NCBI GenBank assembly: GCA_025998295.1
Contig: BNVT01000001.1
Coordinates: 1-42,979, forward strand
Reading direction: 5' to 3'
Length of the DNA stretch: 42,979 bases
From: Endomicrobiia bacterium
GTDB taxonomy: Bacteria > Elusimicrobiota > Endomicrobiia > Endomicrobiales > Endomicrobiaceae
Shown here: positions 17,748-26,177 of the stretch, one piece after another
Position numbering within the stretch: position 1 is the first letter of the stretch
Layout of the letters: each line of letters begins with the position of its first letter
Position numbers and translations under genes: made by a program
The notes under the pieces: model-generated
The model's input: the letters and a program-made list of their open reading frames with translations, nothing else
Told to the model about the DNA's origin: nothing
Databases searched by the model: none

Positions 17748-17885
17748 TCTCTAAAAACCCATGGTTTTTAGAGATTTCTGTATTTGCCATGCTAACCTCG
17801 TTTAAGGTATCTCGTAGTAAAAATAACATCGCATACCAAAACTAGAGACTAGCAACAGTAACTTGTTAGAGTTTTTAGAGACACT
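17748..17885. repeat. family-1 element, copy D with perfect terminal hairpin
   Basis: The left end is a perfect 12-bp hairpin: TCTCTAAAAACC (17748-17759), loop CAT, GGTTTTTAGAGA (17763-17774). The right end is GTTTTTAGAGACAC (17871-17884). The core has TATCTCGTAGTAAAA. The rest of the hydC-antiporter gap (17389-18138) shows no gene. Confidence 0.6.
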
Positions 17886-18138
17886 GTATTAAAAAAGTTG
17901 CTAACATCAAAATTACAAATAACGAACTTTTGAGAATTTTTTATAAGTAGACGAAATACTATCTGCTTATACTGCTAGTACCGTCAATGTATTTTACTTC
18001 ATCTTGTCTTGTGTCTTGTAAACTTAAGCAGATCTTCAATAATAGTTTCTTTTAAAAGCTAAAGGCTCACTACATTCGTCTGCAAAACAAGTAAAATCAT
18101 TGCTAATAATAGTAATAAATCTGCAGATTTTCTCATGT

Positions 18139-19332
18139 TTAACTATTCTTTTGTTCTGTCATGAGATATTTTAACATTATAGGGGCGATAAAAGTAGTAA
18201 GGATTATGACCATAACCAAAGCACTATACTCCTTTTCTCTAAAAGCATTGTTTTCTAAACCAGCTGTTGCAAATATTAATCCAACCTCGCCGCGAGGCAC
18301 CATTGAAATACCTATCAAAAGTTTATTAACATCTTTTTTAAATACAACAAATCCTGAAATTGCCTTGCCAACAAAAGCAACAATGAAAAGTATTGCCATT
18401 AAAACTAAAATTTCTCTGTTTGCAACAACAAAAGGATTAAATGTACTTATGTCTACCTTAGTTCCCATTAAAACAAAGAATATCGGAACAAAAAATGCAT
18501 AAATTGGCTTTACATCTCTTTTTATCTCTTCTTTTTGTTTTATCGTTGAGAGAACAAGCCCGGCAATGAAAGCACCAATTATGGGGTCAAAACCAATCTT
18601 GGTTGAAAGTGCTGAGATAATAAAGCAAAAAACAATACCCATAACAAACACTGCATGAGACTGTTTCATCTTTGAAACAAGATTAAAAAGAGAAGGCGCT
18701 ATAAGAACACCTGCAGCTACCGATAATGCTAAAAACAGTATTGCCGTTCCGCTTATAGATGCAACCATTCCCGGAGTAACTTTTCCACCTTGAACAAGCT
18801 TTAAAACAACAGCAAGTATTACAAGACCTATCACATCGTCAATAACTGCTGCCCCAAGCACGATCTTTGCTTCTTTAGTTTCAAGACGATTTAAATCTTT
18901 AAATACTCTTGCAGTAATACCTACGGATGTTGCAGTAAGTATAGCACCTGCAAAAATTGCTTGTGTACTTGTAAATCCAAAACATAAAAACACAAAATAT
19001 CCTAAAAAATACGGAGCTACTACACCGACAACTGCCACAGTTGCGGCCCAACCACCAGCTTTTAAAAACTCTTTTATATTTGTAGAAAGTCCTACTTCAA
19101 AAAGAAGAATTATTGCGCCAAGTTCGGCTAGGCTTGTCAAAATACTTGTTAAAACAGAAGTTTCATTAATATTAACATTAATAAGCCCCAAAACACTTGG
19201 ACCTATAACAACACCTGCTAAAAGTTCACCAATTATGGCGCTCTGCCCAAATTTTAAGGCAATTTCCCCAAAAATTTTTGCAAAGAAAAGAATACTGATC
19301 AAAGCTACTAAAAACCCAAAAGTATCGTGCAT
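18139..19332 (-). CDS. CPA2-family cation/proton antiporter
   Basis: A 397-residue integral membrane protein with about 12-13 helices. Helix 2-3 reads Q-S-A-I-I-G-E-L-L-A-G-V-V-I-G-P, and the ion-binding helix carries the double aspartate A-V-I-D-D-V-I-G, as in NapA/KefB-type antiporters. Regulatory domains (RCK/TrkA-N) found in KefB/KefC are absent, so Na+/H+ exchange is likelier than K+ efflux; this is inference. It starts 15 bases after thyX on the same strand, so they probably form an operon. The start ATG has GGGGTGATGGG upstream. Intact. Confidence 0.9.
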   Translation of the reverse strand: MHDTFGFLVALISILFFAKIFGEIALKFGQSAIIGELLAGVVIGPSVLGLINVNINETSVLTSILTSLAELGAIILLFEVGLSTNIKEFLKAGGWAATVAVVGVVAPYFLGYFVFLCFGFTSTQAIFAGAILTATSVGITARVFKDLNRLETKEAKIVLGAAVIDDVIGLVILAVVLKLVQGGKVTPGMVASISGTAILFLALSVAAGVLIAPSLFNLVSKMKQSHAVFVMGIVFCFIISALSTKIGFDPIIGAFIAGLVLSTIKQKEEIKRDVKPIYAFFVPIFFVLMGTKVDISTFNPFVVANREILVLMAILFIVAFVGKAISGFVVFKKDVNKLLIGISMVPRGEVGLIFATAGLENNAFREKEYSALVMVIILTTFIAPIMLKYLMTEQKNS

Positions 19333-19347
19333 CCCATCACCCCTACA

Positions 19348-20019
19348 TTATTTTCCATTTTTCCACGGTTTACCACAAGTAAAAGCTTCATGACAACCTT
19401 CCCTTATACAATCAGGACCTGCGTCAGAAAACAACAAAGAAGCTTCTTTTCTGACAAGGCTTAACATACGGCATGCCATACCCCTTATTTCCCATTGAGC
19501 TCTATTGCAGCTTCTTAACGAGAAAAAATGTCTTAACTCCCTTGCGTTCATAGTTATTACTATCTTTGTTGCAGAAGCGTTAGGTAAGATATACCTTGCG
19601 TCTTCAACAGGAATATCCGCATCTAAGAATTCTTTATACAATTTTTCGGTATTTTTGAGAAAATTATTATATTTTTCCAAAAGACTCCTATCCCTCTTTA
19701 TTGTTTCAGGAACTATAAACTCTACACCGTTTTTAAATTTTACATATCTCTGGCTTTGTACCGAAAAAGAAGCTATTCTGTGTCTTGTAAGCTGCGCAAG
19801 CAAAGAGCGCGACACACCTTCTACGCCAAAAGTAAACGATGCGTGCTCTAAAACTGAATTATGACCAGATGATATAACTTTGCCAAAAAGTTCTCTTATT
19901 TTTTCTTTTGTAAACTTCTCTGAAATTTCGTCTATACTTGCAGAGCTGTAACACAATCTTGCGGCTATAGCGCATATTTTTTCAGGTTCAGGCGTAAATT
20001 TTAAAAGTTTTACCTTCAT
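19348..20019 (-). CDS. thyX: FAD-dependent thymidylate synthase ThyX
   Basis: A 223-residue flavoenzyme making dTMP from dUMP with methylene-THF and NADPH. The ThyX signature R-H-R-x7-S is present as RHRIASFSVQS, followed by Q-R-Y-V. Other family blocks: L-E-H-A-S-F-T-F and the C-terminal R-E-L-R-H-F-F-S-L-R-x-C-x-x-A-Q-W-E-I-R. The length is normal. The start ATG is preceded by a weak GGGAA site. ThyX is typical of bacteria with small genomes and low folate reductase activity. Confidence 0.95.
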   Translation of the reverse strand: MKVKLLKFTPEPEKICAIAARLCYSSASIDEISEKFTKEKIRELFGKVISSGHNSVLEHASFTFGVEGVSRSLLAQLTRHRIASFSVQSQRYVKFKNGVEFIVPETIKRDRSLLEKYNNFLKNTEKLYKEFLDADIPVEDARYILPNASATKIVITMNARELRHFFSLRSCNRAQWEIRGMACRMLSLVRKEASLLFSDAGPDCIREGCHEAFTCGKPWKNGK

Positions 20020-20072
20020 TGTTTTCCCAATAGTAAAAAAAGCCCTGACTAGCCAAAAGGGTGTGTGGTTGC

Positions 20073-20423
20073 CTATTTAAATTTTATTGCTACATATCTA
20101 AGTTGTTTTTCTACCATTCTTCCTCTTCCTCTTAGATGAATCTTAAGTCTACCAGGTCCCGTCGGAATTACCGCATCAGCTCCTAATCTTGCAGCTTCTG
20201 CTGTTACTTCCTTTAATTCTCTTCCTGATAACAATGATGTGATTTCTGCAAGCTCTATATACTCTTTTTTGGGAGTGGTCGTTGAATATACTTCTATTTT
20301 GCTTACATCGGTCGGAGTGTACTTGACATTCGTATACATGACGCTACTGGTTGTTGTTGTTGTTGTGCAACCTGCGATAAAAAAAGGACAAAGACAAATC
20401 AAAAAACTTACACTTTTTTTCAT
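20073..20423 (-). CDS. small lipoprotein, paralog 1 of 3
   Basis: About 116 residues from ATG 20423. The N-terminus is a lipoprotein signal peptide with lipobox F-I-A-G-C. The mature part has T-D-V-S-K-I-E-V-Y-S-T-T-T-P-K-K-E-Y-I-E-L-A-E-I, then A-A-R-L-G-A-D-A-V-I and ends Y-V-A-I-K-F-K. The G-A-D-A-V-I segment recalls a widespread class of small lipoproteins of unknown role. An upstream in-frame ATG at 20441 exists, but it reads through an 11-base G tract (20426-20436) that occupies the ribosome-site position, so 20423 is preferred. It is the first of three tandem paralogs. Confidence 0.75.
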   Translation of the reverse strand: MKKSVSFLICLCPFFIAGCTTTTTTSSVMYTNVKYTPTDVSKIEVYSTTTPKKEYIELAEITSLLSGRELKEVTAEAARLGADAVIPTGPGRLKIHLRGRGRMVEKQLRYVAIKFK

Positions 20424-20425
20424 TT

Positions 20426-20436
20426 CCCCCCCCCCC
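20426..20436 (-). promoter_or_regulatory. G11 tract at the ribosome site of lipoprotein paralog 1
   Basis: Eleven consecutive G on the coding strand end two bases before the start codon. The paralogs have GGTGGGGTGAAAA here. Such a tract is prone to length change and would vary ribosome-site spacing. Confidence 0.45.
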
Positions 20437-20454
20437 ACCAAAATATTTTTTATT

Positions 20455-20575
20455 TTATCCTACCGCCAGAACCACCAATTGCGCTGGCTTTTGCGTGAAC
20501 ACATTCTAGAACCGCTTTCTTTTCTTTCCTTCTTCCAAGAGAAACTAAATCTATAAGAACGCTGACAAGCCATTC
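20455..20575 (-). pseudogene. duplicated purA 3'-end fragment
   Basis: The minus strand reads I-D-L-V-S-L-G-R-R-K-E-K-K, matching [12 protein letters not shown] at the purA C-terminus (about 22690-22760), with clear DNA identity (CTTCCAAGAGA ... AATCTATA on the plus strand). It then runs into A-K-A-S-A-I-G-G-S-G-G-R-I-K and a stop just before lipoprotein paralog 1. The tail after the purA part recurs before paralog 2 (about 21045-21095), so the segment was copied along with the lipoprotein unit. Confidence 0.5.
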
Positions 20576-20594
20576 CAAAAGATGCGCGAGTTGT

Positions 20595-21007
20595 TTATTT
20601 AAATTTTATTGCTACGCATACACCAGTAGAGGTATCTATGGCAGAGGGATCTACAGTACATGGGAGTCTAGTATAGGAGGGATCTCTATAGCTAAACTTA
20701 CGAGGTCCTGACACTGGCATAATTATCGCATCAGCTCCTAATCTTGCAGCTTCTTCTTTTACTTTCTTCAACAGCTGCTGCGTCGGCTGAAAATACCTTT
20801 CTCTCACAAAGAAGAATTGATGACTTGATAATGGGATTTCTGCAAGCTCTATATACTCTTTTTTGGGAGTGGTCGTTGAATATACCTCTATTTTGCTTGC
20901 ATCGGTCGGAGGGTACTTGACATTCGATACATGACGCTACTGGTTGTTGCACAACCTGCGATAAAAAAAGGACAAAGACAAAACAAAAAACTTACAATTT
21001 TTTTCAT
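20595..21007 (-). pseudogene. small lipoprotein, paralog 2, one-base deletion
   Basis: From ATG 21007 the frame gives a signal peptide with F-I-A-G-C, as in paralog 1. A missing base near 20928 (paralog 1 has ATGTATACGAATG, this copy ATGTATCGAATG) shifts the frame. The correct downstream frame reads D-A-S-K-I-E-V-Y-S-T-T-T-P-K-K-E-Y-I-E-L-A-E-I and continues to A-A-R-L-G-A-D-A-I-I and V-A-I-K-F-K at 20595. Internal insertions relative to paralog 1 (after L-S-S and after G-A-D-A-I-I) show the copies diverged before the break. Confidence 0.8.
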
Positions 21008-21195
21008 TTTTCACCCCACCAAAATATTTTTTATTTTATCCTACCGCCAGAACCGCTAATTGCGCTGGCTTTTGTGTGAACACATTCTAGAATCATTTCA
21101 TATTTTTGGCCACTTTTGCCGTCTTTTCTATCTTTTTAACTTTTGATAATTTAAAAAAAAGCCCCAACCGATATATAAAAGGTGTGTGTTGTTGC

Positions 21196-21615
21196 TCATT
21201 TAAATTTTATTGCTACGCATCTAACTCCTACCTCTTCTACTTCTTTAGAAAAAACAATATCATCCGTTATGGTGGCAAGAAGCAATGGGGAGTATTGTTG
21301 GTTTTCTGATGATTCAGATTCAGTGAGAGTATTGATCTTATAAGGTCCTGTAAGAATTATCGCATCAGCTCCTAATCTTGCAGCTTCTACTTTTATTCCT
21401 TCCAATTCTCTTCCCGACGATAATGCGATTTCTGCAAGTTCTATATACTCTTTTTTGGGAGTGGTCGTTGAGTATACTTCTATTTTGCTTGCATCGGTCG
21501 GAGGAGGATACTTGGCACTAGTATATTTAACACTCCTGATTGTTGCTGCAGTACAACCTGCGACAAAAAAAAAGAAAGACAAAACAAAAAACTTACAATT
21601 TTTTTCATTTTTCAC
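21196..21615 (-). CDS. small lipoprotein, paralog 3
   Basis: A 139-residue lipoprotein with lipobox F-V-A-G-C, the shared T-D-A-S-K-I-E-V-Y-S-T-T-T-P-K-K-E-Y-I-E-L-A-E-I block, A-A-R-L-G-A-D-A-I-I, and ending V-A-I-K-F-K. The start is odd. The ATG equivalent to the paralogs' start is out of frame with the lipobox because of changes around a T9 tract. The GTG at 21615, seven bases earlier and in frame, gives M-K-N-E-K-N-C-K-F-F-V-L-S, still a working-looking signal peptide. Either GTG is used or the gene is frameshifted. Confidence 0.65.
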   Translation of the reverse strand: MKNEKNCKFFVLSFFFFVAGCTAATIRSVKYTSAKYPPPTDASKIEVYSTTTPKKEYIELAEIALSSGRELEGIKVEAARLGADAIILTGPYKINTLTESESSENQQYSPLLLATITDDIVFSKEVEEVGVRCVAIKFK

Positions 21616-21844
21616 CCCACCAAAATATTTTTATTTTTCCTGCAATATTACCAAAACTATCATTTGCCTATTTTTTTATTAGCAACATTAACTTTAATGC
21701 CAATATCATCATAGAACCTCCTTTGCATTTTTGTTTCCTACCTCCTTCCTATTTTTTCTACCCCCCCCCACCCCTTCCTTTTAGAGTGGTGTATACAATT
21801 TGTTGCCACTCATTTCTATTTTTATCTTATTTTTTATACGTTCG

Positions 21845-22660
21845 TTATTGTCCTTTATTTACCCGCAATAGTTTTTGATTTTTTGTATCTTTGATATATT
21901 TCTGCAATTTCATATTGATAAGTAAAGGTGTTGTTCTATAGGCCTTAACGTTGACGGAACAATCCCCATCTTTCCCGATTCCTTCGCCATTGTAACACAT
22001 CCATTCTAGCCTATACCGAGCCTTGGCATGTCCTTGTTCTGCCGATTTTAGACACCATTTCATCGCTTCTTTATAATCTTTTGCAACACCTTCGCCACTG
22101 TAACACATCATCCCTACATAATACTGAGCATCGGCATCTCCTTGTTCTGCTGCTTTTTTATACCAGCTAAAAGCTTGTCCATAGTTTCTTGCAACACCTT
22201 TGCCAAAATAATACATCTTTCCCAGATTGTACTGCGCCCTAGCATTCCCCTGTTCCGCTGACTTTGTGAACCAGCTAAGCGCTTTTCTGTAATTTTTCTC
22301 GACCCCTCTATTATCATCACTGCTATACATACATCCCACTTCGCACTGGGCTTGATCATATCCTTGTTCTACCGATTTTTTATACCATTTAAATGCTTCT
22401 TTATAATCCCCCGTGACACTTCTGCCAAAATAATACATATTTCCTAGATAGTACTGAGCCCTAGCATGCCCATGTTTCACTGACTTTGCGAACCATTTAA
22501 ACGCTTCTTCGTCACTTTGCTCTACTCCATCCCCTTCCATGTGCATCACCCCCATATCACGCTGAGCATAAGCATTCCCTTGTCTTGCTGATGCTCTAAC
22601 TTGCCTAAAGGATGGAGATGGACTATTTGCAATGCAAAAATTTAAAAGACAAAGCTTCAA
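21845..22660 (-). CDS. Sel1-repeat protein, probably 5'-truncated
   Basis: About 271 residues with six Sel1 repeats (A-x-A-Q-Y-x-L-G-x-M-Y ... G-V-x-x-x-Y-x-x-A-x-x-W-x-x-K-S-A-E-Q-G). Sel1 proteins form alpha-solenoid interaction scaffolds and are often secreted in intracellular bacteria. The frame opens with TTG immediately after the purA stop; the first 20 residues lack the signal peptide of the related protein at 8104. The true start may be lost or the gene may be coupled to purA. The C-terminal 45 residues are basic and not repeat-like. Its 3' side holds lipoprotein paralog 3. Confidence 0.7.
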   Translation of the reverse strand: MKLCLLNFCIANSPSPSFRQVRASARQGNAYAQRDMGVMHMEGDGVEQSDEEAFKWFAKSVKHGHARAQYYLGNMYYFGRSVTGDYKEAFKWYKKSVEQGYDQAQCEVGCMYSSDDNRGVEKNYRKALSWFTKSAEQGNARAQYNLGKMYYFGKGVARNYGQAFSWYKKAAEQGDADAQYYVGMMCYSGEGVAKDYKEAMKWCLKSAEQGHAKARYRLEWMCYNGEGIGKDGDCSVNVKAYRTTPLLINMKLQKYIKDTKNQKLLRVNKGQ

Positions 22661-23989
<1,329 letters not shown>

Positions 23990-24023
23990 TCAAACAAAGT
24001 TTAAACAATCTATATTTATCATA

Positions 24024-24096
24024 CGCTCCCAACGAGATTTGAACTCGTGTCGCAGGATTGAAAATCCTGTGTCCTAGACCCCTAGACGATGGGAGC
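24024..24096 (-). tRNA. tRNA-Glu (TTC)
   Basis: A 73-base cloverleaf: acceptor GCTCCCA/TGGGAGC, D-arm GTCT...AGGA, anticodon loop TTTTCAA with TTC (complement of 24060-24062), T-arm with TTCAAAT, discriminator G. CCA is not encoded. It lies four bases after tRNA-Lys. Confidence 0.93.
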
Positions 24097-24100
24097 AAAG

Positions 24101-24173
24101 TGAGCCCGGTGCGGCTCGAACGCACGACAACCTCATTAAAAGTGAGGTGCTCTACCAGCTGAGCTACGGGCTC
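24101..24173 (-). tRNA. tRNA-Lys (TTT)
   Basis: A 73-base cloverleaf: acceptor GAGCCCG/CGGGCTC, D-arm GCTC...GAGC, anticodon loop CTTTTAA with TTT (complement of 24138-24140), T-loop TTCGAGC, discriminator A. CCA is not encoded. It is co-transcribed with tRNA-Glu. Confidence 0.93.
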
Positions 24174-24232
24174 CTTGATTTGAAATGAGTCGTTATTAGA
24201 AACTGACAACATAAACTACCAACAACGTGTGG

Positions 24233-24261
24233 ATGGTAGCATAACTTCTTTTTCTTGTCAA
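24233..24261 (-). promoter_or_regulatory. promoter of tRNA-Lys/tRNA-Glu
   Basis: Consensus TTGACA (complement of 24256-24261), 17-base spacer, TACCAT (complement of 24233-24238). The start would lie about 50 bases before tRNA-Lys. Confidence 0.6.
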
Positions 24262-24383
24262 ATTTTTATTTCAGTGCTTTTGAATGAAAGAGGATGGTAT
24301 TAGTCAAATCGCTTTAAGTTGCACCACAGAAAATAAAAAGATATGTGCTTGTCCAGACTTAATACGGAATCCTAATTGTCTCT

Positions 24384-24422
24384 CGGGTTTGCCTAAAAAC
24401 CGTAGGTTTTTAGAGAGATCCA
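24384..24422. repeat. family-1 hairpin fragment, copy H
   Basis: CTAAAAACC, loop GTA, GGTTTTTAG form a 9-bp hairpin like the end of copy D. The flank at 24301-24345 (GTCAAATCGCTTTAAGTTGCA) recurs in degenerate form near 40148, marking a further dispersed repeat. Confidence 0.4.
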
Positions 24423-24479
24423 TATACAACAATCTTGTCGATGCCCACCATTTCACTTGGATATTGATGACTTAGCCCG

Positions 24480-25178
24480 TTAGATTAATTTTGGGGTAAC
24501 GAAAATGAATATATCTGTTTTTCTTTCAACATCATGCGTAGAACCAAATAATGCCCCCAAAAAAGGAATATCACGTAAAAAAGGAATGCCCGTTATTTTT
24601 TTTCCTTTGCTAGTTTCTTTAAGACCTGCCAAAACAATTGTTTCGCCATCTTTTATTTGTAAATTTGAAGAGGCATAACTTTTTGTTATTAACGGATAGT
24701 CACGGAACCCGTTACTTTGGTCTATCCTTGAAAGTTCCGTGTTGATAATAATGTCAATTCTGTTGTCTTTTGTAATTGTCGGAGTAACATCCATAATTAT
24801 TCCATATTTTTTCCATTGCACGGCCGTACCAGCTACTCCTGAAGAGACAGGAAAAGGAAACTCGCCACCAACCATAAAATTAGCGCTGGTGCCAGATTTT
24901 GTAGCAAGTTTGGGTTTCGATAAAACTTTTGCCATGCCTTTTGTTTTTAACGCATTAAGCTTTACAAAAAAAGCTGTGCCCCTTACCCAAGTTCCTGATT
25001 TAATAATCGCAGGAATATCACCTTCTACAATCGATATAGACTCGTTTGTTTCAATTCCTAAATCACTACCTTCGTTTTCATTTTTTTCGGTAATTTCTAT
25101 AGCAATTTCAACCATTTGTTCAGATGAATATGCAAAAGTCGAAAAGAACAGAAGTAAAATAATAATTAATTTTTTCAT
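24480..25178 (-). CDS. minimal secretin-domain protein
   Basis: About 232 residues from ATG 25178, after an AGGGAG site. A Sec signal peptide (K-K-L-I-I-I-L-L-L-F-F-S-T-F-A-Y-S-S) is followed only by a secretin C-domain: F-F-V-K-L-N-A-L..G-x-A-K-V-L-S-K-P-K-L-A-T, G-I-I-M-D-V-T-P, and the closing I-P-F-L-R-D-I-P-F-L-G-A-L-F-G. N0/N1 periplasmic domains are missing. Secretins form outer-membrane rings for type II/III secretion or type IV pili. This may be a stand-alone ring protein or a cut-down PilQ/GspD. The open frame upstream to 25304 reads through repeat copy E and is not used. Confidence 0.75.
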   Translation of the reverse strand: MKKLIIILLLFFSTFAYSSEQMVEIAIEITEKNENEGSDLGIETNESISIVEGDIPAIIKSGTWVRGTAFFVKLNALKTKGMAKVLSKPKLATKSGTSANFMVGGEFPFPVSSGVAGTAVQWKKYGIIMDVTPTITKDNRIDIIINTELSRIDQSNGFRDYPLITKSYASSNLQIKDGETIVLAGLKETSKGKKITGIPFLRDIPFLGALFGSTHDVERKTDIFIFVTPKLI

Positions 25179-25207
25179 TTTTTTTAAACTCCCTTTTTTA
25201 ATTCTAT

Positions 25208-25341
25208 AGGTCTGTCTAAAAACCCATGATTTTTGCAGATTTTCGCATTTACCATACTGTACATCGTTGTAAAAATAACATTTGGTACCAAAACACAAAG
25301 ACATGTTTACAGCAACTTGCTTTTAGTTTTTAGACAGACCT
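25208..25341. repeat. family-1 inverted-repeat element, copy E (best preserved)
   Basis: A 134-bp element with perfect 16-bp inverted ends: AGGTCTGTCTAAAAAC (25208-25223) and GTTTTTAGACAGACCT (25326-25341). Both ends abut TA, as expected for elements with TA target duplication (Tc1/mariner or IS630 type). Interior ORFs are absent. It sits in the secretin gene's upstream region. Confidence 0.75.
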
Positions 25342-25407
25342 AATTTTATTTATTAATCTTTCTTAATTCCTTACCTCATATTGACCCTCCTTCATATTTA
25401 CGTCATA

Positions 25408-25590
25408 TTAATTAAAATTATTGTCTATATTTTTATTTTTAGCAGGAAATATATCACAATCTTTCTTGGCATCTAATTCTTCTAATTCTTTTAATGTTCT
25501 AAATGATTTTTTATGTCGCGGGTTTGCAGGGCAGTGAGATACGTTATCATCTTCATTACGACCGCTGTCATACCATGAGTCACCAACATT
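25408..25590 (-). pseudogene. orphan C-terminal protein fragment, unknown
   Basis: A 60-codon open frame without start codon reads G-D-S-W-Y-D-S-G-R-N-E-D-D-N ... then K-S-F-R-T-L-K-E-L-E-E-L-D-A-K-K-D-C-D-I-F. Composition and codon use look protein-like, with two cysteines and charged repeats. A TAG lies directly upstream. I do not recognise the family. Confidence 0.35.
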
Positions 25591-25715
25591 CTACGAGCGA
25601 TTGACTTGTTGTGTATGTATGGTGTTTGATTAAAAAATCCTTCATAAAACAATATAGATATGTGCTCATCCAGTGGGCATATTTATACTCAGGGATTGGT
25701 TTAACGCTTTAATTA

Positions 25716-25883
25716 TTACGTATTCTTTCCTTGAATGTCATACATAAAACAAATGGCTGCAACTGATTTAATCTTTTTCATTTTCCTGCCTCTTTTTGCA
25801 TTTGTGTCTGCGTTCCTCTGTTTCCTATGTGGCATATCATTGTAATACTCATTACTCCCGCAGTAACTCTTATACATCTTCAT
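25716..25883 (-). CDS. small basic protein, uncertain
   Basis: About 55 residues from ATG 25883, preceded by AAGGAAGTAAGC. The sequence is polar and basic (K-M-Y-K-S-Y-C-G-S-N-E-Y-Y ... R-G-R-K-M-K-K-I-K), with no signal peptide or known motif. The longer frame to 25952 has no better start. It could be real or a chance ORF. Confidence 0.25.
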   Translation of the reverse strand: MKMYKSYCGSNEYYNDMPHRKQRNADTNAKRGRKMKKIKSVAAICFMYDIQGKNT

Positions 25884-25954
25884 GCTTACTTCCTTGCTGT
25901 TTTTTTTGACAGCATGACATTTTAAACCACTACCAAAGATTAGCAATGCCACAT

Positions 25955-26076
25955 TTTAGGAGGTTTTTGCATTCATCACGCTGAACTCTTGTTAGAGCAT
26001 CTTGTCGTAAAAAAAACACTAAACACCCAAACAAGTTCAGGATAATAGTGAGGTGACAAAAGTTTTGGGGCAGACC
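25955..26076. repeat. family-1 element, degenerate copy F
   Basis: The core ATCACGCTGAACT...GTTAGAGCATCTTGTCGTAAAA matches copy C, ending GGGGCAGACC. The left terminal repeat is not recognisable. Confidence 0.45.
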
Positions 26077-26177
26077 ATCTATAGTTATCTATTGTGCTTA
26101 ATGGATTTCATTATAGCTTTAGCTTTTAACTTTGTCCAGAAACAATAAAGGATCGGTCATTATTTCCGTCATCTTAC

